DNA from: JAGVPT01 sp963772165
Lineage (GTDB): Bacteria; Bacteroidota; Ignavibacteria; UBA10030; UBA8401
Direction: 5' to 3'
Length of the DNA: 64,000 nucleotides
NCBI GenBank assembly: GCA_963772165.1
Contig: CAVYWA010000009.1
Location: 124,001 to 188,000, forward strand
Shown here in pieces: positions 24,832 to 33,517 of the stretch; position 1 is the first letter of the stretch; every line of letters begins with the position of its first letter. The notes below the pieces were generated by a model. That model ran no database searches. It was not told the origin of the DNA and was given only the letters and a program-made list of their open reading frames with translations. The position numbers were made by a program, and so were the translations under genes.

Positions 24832-26235
24832 CTATGCGCCGGGACGATCGACGATCGAAGCCATCAGTTCGGCTTCTGCGACGAGCACACCGTCGACGTA
24901 TGCTTTTCCCATCACCTGGCATACTTTCGGCTTGCGGTACATCATCGTGACTTCGTAGATTAATTGGTCGCCGGGAACGACGGGTTTACGGAATTTTGCG
25001 TTGTTGATCGCCATGAACATGACAAGCTTCCCCTCCTGCCGATCGGACCCATCCAACAATAGAACTCCGCCGGTTTGTGCAAGTCCTTCCAGGATCAACA
25101 CTCCGGGCATGACGGGCGCACCGGGAAAATGCCCCTGGAAAAATGCTTCGCCGATCGATACGTTTTTCACGCCGACGATTTTTTCGTTCAACTGAAAATC
25201 GATAATCTTGTCGACGAGAAGAAACGGATAACGGTGCGGGAGAATCCGCTGCAACGCGTTAACATCGAACAGCACTCCCTCTTTTTTGACGTATTGATAT
25301 TTCTTGATGATTTTTTTCTGCTGATAGAGCTTGCGGACTTTTTTTGCAAATTCAACATTGCTGGCATGACCCGGGCGCGCGGCGAGAATTTGTGCTTTGA
25401 GCGGGGCGCCGATCAACGCAAGGTCGCCGATAAGGTCGAGCAATTTGTGGCGTGCCGGCTCGTTCTTGAAATGCAGGGCTTTATTGTTCACGGCGCCGGT
25501 GCTTCCGAGAATGACGGAATCTTTCACCCCGAGTTTGACGGCCAATTCTTTCAACTCGTCCTTCGAAAGGTCCCGATCAACGATGACAATTGCGTTATCA
25601 AGGTTGCCCCCTTTGATTAGCCCGGCATCGCGCAATTGTTCGACTTCGTGGAGAAAACAAAACGTTCGGCACATCGAAAATTCCGGAATGAATTCTTTCT
25701 CGAGGTCGAACAATCCCGTGTGTTGGCTGCCGAGCGCCGGGTTGTTGTAGTCCACAAGCACCGTGACGCGGAAGTCATCGGTCGGGAGAGCGACGATTTC
25801 AACCCCTTTCTCTTCATTCTTATAGCTGATCGTTTGGTCGATCACCAAATAGTCTTTGGGCGCCTCCTGTGCGTCGAATCCTGCATCGAGGAGTGCATCC
25901 ACGTACGGCTTGGAGCTTCCGTCGCCGATCGGAGGTTCAATGCCCTCGAGGTCGATTACGATATTGTCAATTTGAAGGCCGGCGATCGCAGCGAGCACAT
26001 GTTCAACGGTATGGACCTTCGCTTCACCGATGCCGATCGTCGTACCCCGTGAGACATCGATAACGTGGTCGACGTCCGCCGGGATTTCGGGCTTCCCGCC
26101 CAAGTCAACCCGGCGAAAACGGATGCCGAAATTTTCCGGCGCCGGCTTAAACGTCATGGTGCATTGCGTTCCCGTATGCAGACCCACGCCCGACATCACC
26201 ACCGATTTCTTAATCGTTCGCTGCTGAACTAACAT
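24832..26235 (-). CDS. lpxC/fabZ: Bifunctional LpxC deacetylase / FabZ dehydratase fusion
   Basis: A 467-residue fusion. Residues 1-300 are LpxC, the zinc deacetylase committing lipid A synthesis, with HTVEHVLAAIAGLQ (His79 zinc ligand), GDGSSKPY and HKLLDLIGDLALIG (further ligands) and RPGHASN. Residues about 325-467 are FabZ, 3-hydroxyacyl-ACP dehydratase, with LPHRYPFLLVD (catalytic His) and PGVLILEGLAQ (catalytic Glu). The fusion is characteristic of the Bacteroidota/Chlorobiota side of the tree and is a main clue to lineage. It couples lipid A and fatty-acid supply. Confidence 0.97.
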   Translation of the reverse strand: MLVQQRTIKKSVVMSGVGLHTGTQCTMTFKPAPENFGIRFRRVDLGGKPEIPADVDHVIDVSRGTTIGIGEAKVHTVEHVLAAIAGLQIDNIVIDLEGIEPPIGDGSSKPYVDALLDAGFDAQEAPKDYLVIDQTISYKNEEKGVEIVALPTDDFRVTVLVDYNNPALGSQHTGLFDLEKEFIPEFSMCRTFCFLHEVEQLRDAGLIKGGNLDNAIVIVDRDLSKDELKELAVKLGVKDSVILGSTGAVNNKALHFKNEPARHKLLDLIGDLALIGAPLKAQILAARPGHASNVEFAKKVRKLYQQKKIIKKYQYVKKEGVLFDVNALQRILPHRYPFLLVDKIIDFQLNEKIVGVKNVSIGEAFFQGHFPGAPVMPGVLILEGLAQTGGVLLLDGSDRQEGKLVMFMAINNAKFRKPVVPGDQLIYEVTMMYRKPKVCQVMGKAYVDGVLVAEAELMASIVDRPGA

Positions 26236-26290
26236 CCATCCTCCAAATAGTAACGACGAAATGCTCGCCTTGATATTGTCTTAACAATCT

Positions 26291-27355
26291 TTATTTCCGG
26301 TTTTCGAATTCCTTGATTTTCTCCTCGAGCAGCTGGATTCGATTTCCCATTTCCCTGATCGTGAACAGCAGCTCCGGCAGCTGCCGAAGAGCTCCCTCGA
26401 TGCGTTTTGCTCTCCCGAATTCTTTTGCTGGATATCCAAAATACGATTCGCCTTCCTTTGTCAGCGATTTGGAAATGCCAGCGTGTCCTGCAATACTCAC
26501 TCTATCGGCGATTGTAATGTGACCCGTAATGGCCGCGTTCCCTCCAATCATGACCTTGTTGCCAACCTTCGTACTGCCGGCGATCCCGGTGCAGGCGGCA
26601 ATAACTGTATCCTCACCAACGGAAACGTTGTGCGCGATCTGGACAAGATTGTCCAGCTTCGTTCCGCGTTTTATCCGCGTCTCACCCATCGTAGCACGGT
26701 CGATGCACGTGTTCGAACCGATTTCCACATCGTCTTCAATCACGACGATTCCCAGCTGGGGAATTTTTTGATACGAGCCGTCTTTTCTCGGGGCAAATCC
26801 GAATCCATCGCCCCCGATCACGGCGCCGGGCTGAATAATCACGCGGTTGCCGATAATGCATAATTCGCGAATCGAGACGTTTGAGTAGATGAGGCAGCTA
26901 TTTCCAATATGCACGCCGTGGCCGAGGACAGTGCATGGAAGAATTGTCGTGTCATCCCCGACTTCGCACTGTTTACCGATAACCACATGCGGGCCGATAG
27001 CGCAGTTTTTTCCAATCTTGGCCGAAGAATCAACAACCGCTGTCGGATGAATCCCTTGCGGAAGGAGCGGCGGGCGGGGTGAAAATTTTTGGATCGCGAT
27101 AACAAAAGAGGCGTACGGGTCTTCAACCTGGATAACCGCCGGCGGAAGCTTTTGGTATTTGGATATATCCAACGACCGCGCGACGATGGCCGCCGACGCA
27201 TTCGTGGACTCGAGGAATTTTTCGTACTTTGGATTTGAAAGGAAGGTCAGCTCGCCGGCCTTTGCGTCTTCAATTTTCGCAATGCCGGCAATTTCGAGCG
27301 ATGCATTTCCGACAATGTCTCCATCAAGAAACGATGCAATCTCGCGGACTGTCAT
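26291..27355 (-). CDS. lpxD: UDP-3-O-(3-hydroxyacyl)glucosamine N-acyltransferase
   Basis: A 354-residue third-step lipid A enzyme: an N-terminal uridine-binding domain (residues 1-100), a hexapeptide beta-helix (about 105-300), with catalytic His in VQIAHNVSVGEDT, and a C-terminal helical tail (LPELLFTIREMGNRIQLLEEKI) that forms a trimeric coil. ATG 27355 was chosen; a GTG one codon earlier is also in frame. It follows two Skp genes in the normal order bamA-skp-lpxD. Confidence 0.95.
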   Translation of the reverse strand: MTVREIASFLDGDIVGNASLEIAGIAKIEDAKAGELTFLSNPKYEKFLESTNASAAIVARSLDISKYQKLPPAVIQVEDPYASFVIAIQKFSPRPPLLPQGIHPTAVVDSSAKIGKNCAIGPHVVIGKQCEVGDDTTILPCTVLGHGVHIGNSCLIYSNVSIRELCIIGNRVIIQPGAVIGGDGFGFAPRKDGSYQKIPQLGIVVIEDDVEIGSNTCIDRATMGETRIKRGTKLDNLVQIAHNVSVGEDTVIAACTGIAGSTKVGNKVMIGGNAAITGHITIADRVSIAGHAGISKSLTKEGESYFGYPAKEFGRAKRIEGALRQLPELLFTIREMGNRIQLLEEKIKEFENRK

Positions 27356-27383
27356 CACGATGCATGTAGTTGTTTGCGCAATA

Positions 27384-27905
27384 TCATTTTTGCTGCAGCT
27401 TGGCGAGTACTTTTGACGTCAGGTCGTTCTTCTCGTTTGAGTACATGAGGAGCGTCGTACTGCTTTTATCGAAGACGTAGTCATAGCCGCCTTCGTCGGC
27501 AACGTCTTTCACCGCCTTAAAGAGTTTGTCCTGAACCGGCTTCAATAATTCGTTCTGCTTAGTGAACAATTCGCCGTTCGCTCCGAACTTTGAAGTCCGG
27601 AAATCCACCATCTTCTTTTCGAGATCCTGCAGTTCCTTCTCTACTTCCGCCCGCCTCTTGTCGGACATGACCAGCTTCTTTTTATCGTAATCCTCGAACT
27701 TGTGCTGAAGGTCGGTCTGCATTTTTGTGAGCTCGGCCTGCCAGTCGGTCGAGATAGCATCCAGCTGTTTCTGTGCATCCTGCGCCTCCGGCAGCTGCAG
27801 CATAATCGCCTCCGAATTAATGTACCCGATCTTCATTTGTGCCGACGAGGGGATCGCGGATGCCATCAACAGCAGTATCATACACGAAAATTTCTTCATG
27901 GTCAA
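27384..27905 (-). CDS. Skp/OmpH-family periplasmic chaperone, copy 2
   Basis: A 173-residue protein with signal peptide (cleaved near PSSAQ), a short MKIGYINSEAIMLQLPEAQDAQKQ beta segment and a long charged coiled-coil hairpin (residues 45-140). Skp forms a jellyfish-shaped trimer that holds unfolded outer-membrane proteins on their way to BamA. A closely similar copy lies 21 bases upstream, so this is a tandem duplication with divergence. The last 30 residues (DVADEGGYDYVFDKSSTTLL) are conserved in the family. Confidence 0.88.
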   Translation of the reverse strand: MTMKKFSCMILLLMASAIPSSAQMKIGYINSEAIMLQLPEAQDAQKQLDAISTDWQAELTKMQTDLQHKFEDYDKKKLVMSDKRRAEVEKELQDLEKKMVDFRTSKFGANGELFTKQNELLKPVQDKLFKAVKDVADEGGYDYVFDKSSTTLLMYSNEKNDLTSKVLAKLQQK

Positions 27906-27926
27906 CCTCTTCCTTGAAATTCGGGA

Positions 27927-28472
27927 CTACTTATCGCCGCGTTTGAGGCGATCAATAACTTTGTACGTGTAGTCGGCGCTGGTCTCTCCATACAGCAAAA
28001 CGACGTCGCCGGCTTTGTCGAAAACGAATGCGAGTTTATTCTCAAGGGCAATTTGCTTAATGGCGGCAAAGATCTTCTCTTTGATAGGCTGCATCAAGCG
28101 TTCTTGCTGCAGCGCCAGTTCTCCCTGCTGTCCGAATTTTTGCGTCTTAAAGTCGTTCATTTTCTGTTCGTCTTCGATCAGCTTCTTTTGTTCCACCTGC
28201 TTGGTCTGATCGTTGTACAACCCCTGTTTCTTCTGGTAGTCTTCATATTTGTCCTGTAAATCTTTGGACATCCTGTCTAACTCGCCCTGCCAAATTTTAA
28301 CGATCGTCGCCAGCGAGTCCTTTGCCTCTTTCGCCGAAGGAAGTTCCGCTAAAATTTTTTCCGAATTGACGTAGCCGATTTTCTGTTGTGCGTTTCCGAG
28401 TGACACTGCCGCAACGATGAATAGAATAAGTGCGAACAGCACTCTTCCTGTTTTAAATATAGAAGCTTTCAC
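27927..28472 (-). CDS. Skp/OmpH-family periplasmic chaperone, copy 1
   Basis: A 181-residue paralog of the next gene. Signal peptide ends near GNAQ; the QKIGYVNSEKILAELPSAKEAKD opening, coiled-coil middle (QGELDRMSKDLQDKYEDYQKK) and LAFVFDKAGDVVLLYG ending match. The start is GTG 28472, 4 bases after a GAGGG ribosome site; no ATG lies before the signal peptide. It comes directly after bamA in the operon. Confidence 0.86.
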   Translation of the reverse strand: MKASIFKTGRVLFALILFIVAAVSLGNAQQKIGYVNSEKILAELPSAKEAKDSLATIVKIWQGELDRMSKDLQDKYEDYQKKQGLYNDQTKQVEQKKLIEDEQKMNDFKTQKFGQQGELALQQERLMQPIKEKIFAAIKQIALENKLAFVFDKAGDVVLLYGETSADYTYKVIDRLKRGDK

Positions 28473-28557
28473 TGTACCCTCGTTATTGTTTCATGGAAAA
28501 ATTTCACTGGCCCGGGAAACCTGCGGTTGCCGGACAGTGCATGTTAATAATTGTGGA

Positions 28558-30942
28558 TTAAAATCCTTTTCCAAATTGAAAATGGAAATGCCATCCCGAC
28601 GGGCTGCCGGTCTTCGTGGGGTCGTCGAATCCGTAACCGTAGTCAAACCCTAATAAACCGATCGGATTAATCATGATGCGTGCACCAACTCCCGCAGACC
28701 GGTTAAGGTCGAACAATTCCGTCGACTGCACGTCGGCCCATACATTGCCCGCTTCGGCGAATGACAGAAGGTAGATTGGGATCGGGTTCATCGAGACGTT
28801 GAACCGGAGTTCCGCTGTGTGCTTCTCCATGACCAGGCCGCTCAACACTTCGTTCAATGAATTCAACGGGCCGATACCCCGGTCCCCGTAGCCCCGCAGC
28901 GGAGTGACGTTGATCTGCCCAAGCCCGGTCCCGCCCATGGAGAAATATTCGATGTACGGAACTTCGTTGGCTGCCAGAGTTCTATTAAGCGTGATAATCT
29001 CTCCGTATTGAGTCCCGAGGTACAACGCGAGGCGCGAACTGTTGAGGATCGGCGTGTACCAGTCGAGGCTGATGATATGCTTTGTATACCGGGCAGTGCC
29101 GGGAAGAAGCGGCGGGCCCGAAAGCTCCGTCGAAAGAGAGATATTGCTCCCGTGAGACGGAAACAACGGGTTGTCAATGCTGTTCCGCGTGAGGATCTGC
29201 GTAATGCTGTACTGATCGATGACGCCCGGCGGCCCGTAGTAATCGCTCTCGCTGAGATTGTCGATGCGTTGTATTCTAAAGATCCAATCGCCTCTCGTGT
29301 AATCATCGGGAAATCTAAATTGACGGCCAATGCTGATCGTGCCGCCTTCCTGGTCGACCGAATAGATATAATTTTGTTTCGTATCAAACAAGCTGAAACC
29401 AAACGAGGTGCGGCTGCCGAACAGCCATGGCTCGCGGAACGAAATTGAGAAATTTTGATATGTGCTTCCCTCGCCGAATTGCCAATCGAAGCTCAATATC
29501 TGGCCGCCACCGCCCGAAAAGGGTTCCGCCAGCTCGAAATTGTTAAACGTTAATCCCAACGCACCGGTAAAACCGAACGCCCCGCTGTAGCCAACAGACA
29601 TATTGAAAGTATCGCTCGATTTTTCCTCGACATCGTAAATAACGTCAACAGTCTTGTCGTCGACGATGCGCGTGTCCGGCTTGATCTTGTCCGGATTAAA
29701 ATAGTTGAGGACTGAGAGCTGTCGCACGCTTCGCATGATCGCCGCCCGGCTGAAAAAATCCCCCGGACGCGAGTACAATTCGCGGCGAATGACTTTTTCT
29801 TTTGTCTTCGTGTTGCCGTGAATCTCCACCGCGCCAACGCGGAATTGATTTCTTTCCCGGATGTGGATAATAATGTCCATGCTGTCCGGCGCAACCTTGA
29901 CTTCCTCCGGGTCAATCGACATCGTCAGGTAGCCGTTGTCGAGGTATAAGGAAGCGACGTCGGTTTGTTCTTCGTTCTGTTTGAGGTTACGGTCGAACTT
30001 TTCCATGTTATAGACGTCGCCGGTCTTCACACCGAGGCGCTCGTTAAGCACGTCTGTCTTGAATACCGTATTTCCTTCCCACGTGATATTGCGAATTTTA
30101 TATTGCGGGCCTTCAGAGACAAAAATGCGGATGATCATGTGGTCCTTTTTTTCCGTGTAGGAAATGGAATCTGCAAGGATCTCCGCGTCGCGATAACCGT
30201 TCTTATGATAATAGTCTATGATTTTCTTCTTATCGTCCGCATATTTCTTCTTGTCAAACTTCGAGCCGCGCCAGAACTTCCACCAAATCTGCTCGTGCGT
30301 GTCGTCCATTTCTCCCTTCAGGTCGTCGGCATCGAACGATTTATTGCCGTAGAACTGAATCTCCTTGATGTGGACTTCCGACCCTTCGTCAATCGTCAAT
30401 TTCAATATCACCTTGCCGCGCGCCGTGCTGTCCGGGCTCTCCACCGTTTCCGCTTTGATGCTTGCCTGCAGATACCCGTCGTCCTCGTACGCTTTCTTTA
30501 TCGTCTTGATAATCCGGCTGATTTCCTCGGGCGTGAGGATCTGGCCCTTCAACAAATTGACTTTTTTAAGGAGGTCGTCTTCGCTGATCTCATCCTCTCC
30601 GGTGATAACCGTTTTATCCAGGCGCGGATGTTCCTTCACTCTGATGAGAAGATAGACTCCGGTTCCGATCGTGTTCTCGATGTCGATTTCCACGTCCGAA
30701 AAAATCCGCAGCGCCCATAGCCGGGTGATGGCTGTGCGGGTTTGCTCGCCGGGCACGGTAATCTCGTCTCCCAGCTTCAACCCTGAATTGGCGATGATCG
30801 CCGGAGTCTCGGCCGTCTTATTCCCATCAACAGAAATGCCGAGAATTTTGTACTGTTGAACTTGCGGCCGCGTCGATTGCGAGAATAGAAGTGAGCATCC
30901 AAACAACGAGAGGTACAACAGAACACACCATCGGGTGAGCAT
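28558..30942 (-). CDS. bamA: Outer-membrane protein assembly factor BamA
   Basis: A 794-residue Omp85 protein. After a signal peptide (LSLFGCSLLFSQ) come five POTRA domains (about residues 30-410, with recognisable turns such as VEIHGNTKTKEKVIRRELYSRPGDFF) and a 16-strand barrel with the VSEGPQYKI and PLRGYGDRGIGP (VRGY-like lid) motifs. It inserts outer-membrane barrels. ATG 30942 was chosen: it precedes the signal peptide, and the longer frame would overlap uppS by 38 bases. Followed by two Skp chaperones that feed it. Confidence 0.95.
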   Translation of the reverse strand: MLTRWCVLLYLSLFGCSLLFSQSTRPQVQQYKILGISVDGNKTAETPAIIANSGLKLGDEITVPGEQTRTAITRLWALRIFSDVEIDIENTIGTGVYLLIRVKEHPRLDKTVITGEDEISEDDLLKKVNLLKGQILTPEEISRIIKTIKKAYEDDGYLQASIKAETVESPDSTARGKVILKLTIDEGSEVHIKEIQFYGNKSFDADDLKGEMDDTHEQIWWKFWRGSKFDKKKYADDKKKIIDYYHKNGYRDAEILADSISYTEKKDHMIIRIFVSEGPQYKIRNITWEGNTVFKTDVLNERLGVKTGDVYNMEKFDRNLKQNEEQTDVASLYLDNGYLTMSIDPEEVKVAPDSMDIIIHIRERNQFRVGAVEIHGNTKTKEKVIRRELYSRPGDFFSRAAIMRSVRQLSVLNYFNPDKIKPDTRIVDDKTVDVIYDVEEKSSDTFNMSVGYSGAFGFTGALGLTFNNFELAEPFSGGGGQILSFDWQFGEGSTYQNFSISFREPWLFGSRTSFGFSLFDTKQNYIYSVDQEGGTISIGRQFRFPDDYTRGDWIFRIQRIDNLSESDYYGPPGVIDQYSITQILTRNSIDNPLFPSHGSNISLSTELSGPPLLPGTARYTKHIISLDWYTPILNSSRLALYLGTQYGEIITLNRTLAANEVPYIEYFSMGGTGLGQINVTPLRGYGDRGIGPLNSLNEVLSGLVMEKHTAELRFNVSMNPIPIYLLSFAEAGNVWADVQSTELFDLNRSAGVGARIMINPIGLLGFDYGYGFDDPTKTGSPSGWHFHFQFGKGF

Positions 30943-30955
30943 GAAGCTCTTCACA

Positions 30956-31798
30956 TTAATTACCTGTAACACTTTTGAGAAACTTTTCGACATACGTCGT
31001 TGCCGCGTCTTTCCTTTTAGATTTCACCTGTTCGCTCACCATGCCGTAGCGGCGTTCACGCCCCTGGAATGATGCGATGGCTTCGTACAGCGAACGCCGT
31101 CGGAATTCAGGCCAGCAGAGGTCGGTAATATACATCTCCGAGTACGCAAGCTGCCAGAGCAAAAAATTGCTGATACGGAGTTCGCCGCTTGTGCGGATTA
31201 ATAAATCAGGGTCGGGAATGTCTTTCGTCGAAAGATATTGTGAAATGAATGTGTCGTCGATGTGGTCGGGTTTTATTTTTCCATGGCCGGCGTCGGTCAC
31301 GATCTTTTTCACGGCATTCGTGATGTCCCATCGTCCGCTGTAGCTCAACGCAAGCACTAATGTTAGACCCGTATTGTGCTTCATAAGTTCCATTGCGTCG
31401 AGCAATTCGTCCTGCACATCGTGGGGGAGCGCCGAAATATCGCCGATGCTCTTCAGATGGACGTTGTTGTTGTGAAGCCTGTCGCGCTCATCGCGGAGCG
31501 CCTTTAACAGCAACCGCATGAGCATCGAAACTTCGTCTTTCGGGCGCTTCCAGTTCTCAGTCGAGAATGCGTACAGCGTAAGATACTTTATGCCGAGCTG
31601 CCCGCACACTTCGACGATATCCCGGACCGAGTTTACCCCTTCATGATGCCCCGCTACCCGCGGAAGCGACCTTTTCTGCGCCCATCGGCCGTTGCCATCC
31701 ATGATAATCGCAACATGCTGCGGAACTTCCCCGCTATGGCGCAATTGCTCCTGCAATTTCTTGTCCTGGCCTGTCGCATGAACGGGACCTTTGTTCAA
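30956..31798 (-). CDS. uppS: Undecaprenyl diphosphate synthase (cis-prenyltransferase)
   Basis: A 280-residue enzyme that makes the C55 lipid carrier for peptidoglycan and O-antigen. Motif 1, HVAIIMDGNGRWAQKRSLPRVAGH, has the catalytic Asp. LTLYAFSTENWKRP and PDLLIRTSGELRISNFLLWQLAYSE are motifs 3 and 5. The reading frame starts with TTG at 31798, 8 bases after AGGAG; there is no in-frame ATG before motif 1. It heads the leftward envelope cluster and sits opposite a repeat-filled divergent gap. Confidence 0.93.
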   Translation of the reverse strand: MNKGPVHATGQDKKLQEQLRHSGEVPQHVAIIMDGNGRWAQKRSLPRVAGHHEGVNSVRDIVEVCGQLGIKYLTLYAFSTENWKRPKDEVSMLMRLLLKALRDERDRLHNNNVHLKSIGDISALPHDVQDELLDAMELMKHNTGLTLVLALSYSGRWDITNAVKKIVTDAGHGKIKPDHIDDTFISQYLSTKDIPDPDLLIRTSGELRISNFLLWQLAYSEMYITDLCWPEFRRRSLYEAIASFQGRERRYGMVSEQVKSKRKDAATTYVEKFLKSVTGN

Positions 31799-32075
31799 AC
31801 CTTCAACTCCTAGTTATGGATAGCGGGAAATCACGGCAACGCTAGAGAATAAGTTAACCTTTTGTTGAAAAAAAGTCAATCAAAAACGGAGAATATCGGG
31901 CTATTTTACGGGCGAAACCCTCGCAACGACAGGGTGAATATATACTCTTTGATGGCATTGATCACATAAAAGTTTGCTCACCCTAAGCAATTCTCACCAA
32001 GATAAGTCGTCGTCCATGAAGTCGTGAGCGGCGGGAGGGGTTCCAAAGTGAAGGGACTCAAAAAAGGGAGTCATT

Positions 32076-32100
32076 CGTTCCCAACGTCCCGTTGGGAACG
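32076..32100. repeat. Hairpin repeat, first copy
   Basis: CGTTCCCAACG-TCC-CGTTGGGAACG, an 11-bp perfect inverted repeat. With its sibling at 32150-32174 it occupies the 402-base gap between uppS and the flavoprotein gene; the remainder (31799-32075) shows nothing else that I can support. Confidence 0.6.
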
Positions 32101-32149
32101 TCTTCAGTGAAGCTCTGCATCAAGGGTTGAACTCTAAATTCCATAATCA

Positions 32150-32174
32150 CGTTCCCAAATGGAATTTGGGAACG
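32150..32174. repeat. Hairpin repeat, second copy
   Basis: CGTTCCCAAAT-GGA-ATTTGGGAACG, another perfect 11-bp hairpin. It shares the CGTTCCCAA/TTGGGAACG outer stem with the copy at 32076-32100 but has compensatory changes in both inner arms, so structure rather than sequence is kept. Confidence 0.6.
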
Positions 32175-32200
32175 AGGTTTGAAAATAGCTATCTTATGCA

Positions 32201-33484
32201 ATGAATCGTAACGAACCACTCTCCCTTGTCGTCATCGGCGGCGGCGCCGCAGGGATGATCGCAGCATGGCGCGCAGGATCGCTTGGCGCAAAAATGATCC
32301 TCCTCGAAAAAAATTCCAAGCTCGGGATCAAGCTCCTCATTTCCGGCGGAGGCAAATGCAACATCACTCACGGCGGAAAAGTCGAAGATCTTTGCAAGCA
32401 ATTCAGATCGAATGAATCGAAATTCCTGAAACATTCCCTGTACCGCTTCACCAACCGCGACATTCTTTCTTTCATCGATCAATTCGGAGTTGAAACGTAC
32501 GAGCGGGAAGACGGACGAATTTTTCCCACGAGCGGAAAAGCCGGCGATGTGGTCCACGCCTTGCGCAGAATGATGGAGCGCGAAAATGTTGAGATTCGGC
32601 TTTCGGTCCCAGTTGAAAAAATAATCAGAGACGACGAAGGGGTGTGCGGGGTGATGACGCCGGATGGAATAATTCAAACGCGGCATGTCATTCTCGCAGC
32701 AGGAGGGGCATCATACCCCAAGACCGGAACATCGGGAGATGCGTTTCCCTGGTTGAAAGAACTCGGACACACGATTATCCCCCTCCGCCCGGCACTTGCG
32801 CCGATCCTTCTCACTCCTCCGCCTCCGTCGGAATGGCAAGGCGTTGCACTTCGAGATTGTATGCTGAAAGCAAAAGCAGCAGGGGAAACCGCAGCGGCGG
32901 CACGCGGCGACATACTCTTCACTCACCAGGGAATTTCCGGCCCGGCAACTCTTGAAATCAGCCGTGATACAGCTCTTGCATTGGAAGATCATCACATCGA
33001 TATTTTTGTGGATGCGGTACCCGATGAACCAGAGACCAGACTTCAAGAACATTGTATTGCCGACATCGCCGCAAACGGGGGGCGAAAAACGGAAACGATG
33101 GTCGAGCAGTTTGTGCCGCAACGATTGGCAGGCTTTGTCTTAGCATCGGCCGGTATCGACGGTGCGAAGAAATGCCATCAGCTAAAAAAAGAGGAACGGA
33201 CCGCGATCGTTCGGACGTTGAAAAATTGGAAAATCGGCCGGGTGAAAGAAATTCCTCTTGAACGCGGAGAAGTAACGGCAGGAGGAGTTGACCTCCGCGA
33301 AGTCAACGCAAAAAACATGAAGTCTCGCGTCGTCAAAGGATTGTATATTTGCGGAGAAGCTCTGGACGTTGCAGGGCCGATAGGAGGATATAATTTGCAG
33401 GCGGCGTTCTCGACCGGCTACGTCGCCGGCGAAGCCGCGGCTGCAGATTGGAAAAGCGGATCGTCGATTGAAGACATGTCCTAA
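32201..33484 (+). CDS. NAD(P)/FAD-dependent oxidoreductase, HI0933/BaiN family
   Basis: A 427-residue flavoprotein. The FAD-binding GGGAAGMIAAWRAGSLG motif (residues 11-27) is followed by LLEKNSKLGIKLLISGGGKCNITH, diagnostic of the HI0933/YhiN/BaiN group. HVILAAGGASYPKTGTSGD and the final YICGEALDVAGPIGGYNLQAAFSTGYVAG complete the set. Some members are linked to bile-acid dehydroxylation; the general substrate is not known. The gene is single, divergent from uppS and ends in a heptad repeat shared with the next convergent gene. Confidence 0.88.
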   Translation: MNRNEPLSLVVIGGGAAGMIAAWRAGSLGAKMILLEKNSKLGIKLLISGGGKCNITHGGKVEDLCKQFRSNESKFLKHSLYRFTNRDILSFIDQFGVETYEREDGRIFPTSGKAGDVVHALRRMMERENVEIRLSVPVEKIIRDDEGVCGVMTPDGIIQTRHVILAAGGASYPKTGTSGDAFPWLKELGHTIIPLRPALAPILLTPPPPSEWQGVALRDCMLKAKAAGETAAAARGDILFTHQGISGPATLEISRDTALALEDHHIDIFVDAVPDEPETRLQEHCIADIAANGGRKTETMVEQFVPQRLAGFVLASAGIDGAKKCHQLKKEERTAIVRTLKNWKIGRVKEIPLERGEVTAGGVDLREVNAKNMKSRVVKGLYICGEALDVAGPIGGYNLQAAFSTGYVAGEAAAADWKSGSSIEDMS

Positions 33485-33485
33485 T

Positions 33486-33517
33486 GCTGTTAGCTGTTAG
33501 CTGTTAGCTGTTAGCTG
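33486..33517. repeat. Heptad tandem repeat between convergent genes
   Basis: GCTGTTA repeated four times plus GCTG, an almost perfect 7-base tandem array starting 2 bases after the flavoprotein stop. It encodes the last residues (Ala-Asn-Ser) and the stop of the decarboxylase gene on the other strand. Confidence 0.75.

Noticed and set aside
24803..24922. Longer start for lpxA
   Set aside because: It would overlap the end of lpxC/fabZ and adds an Arg-rich tail not found in LpxA; ATG 24802 gives normal length.
30943..30993. Longer start for bamA
   Set aside because: It would overlap uppS and place 17 polar residues ahead of the signal peptide.
31799..32200. Possible small RNA gene in the uppS-flavoprotein gap
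   Set aside because: Only two short hairpin repeats are present; no promoter-terminator pair could be supported.
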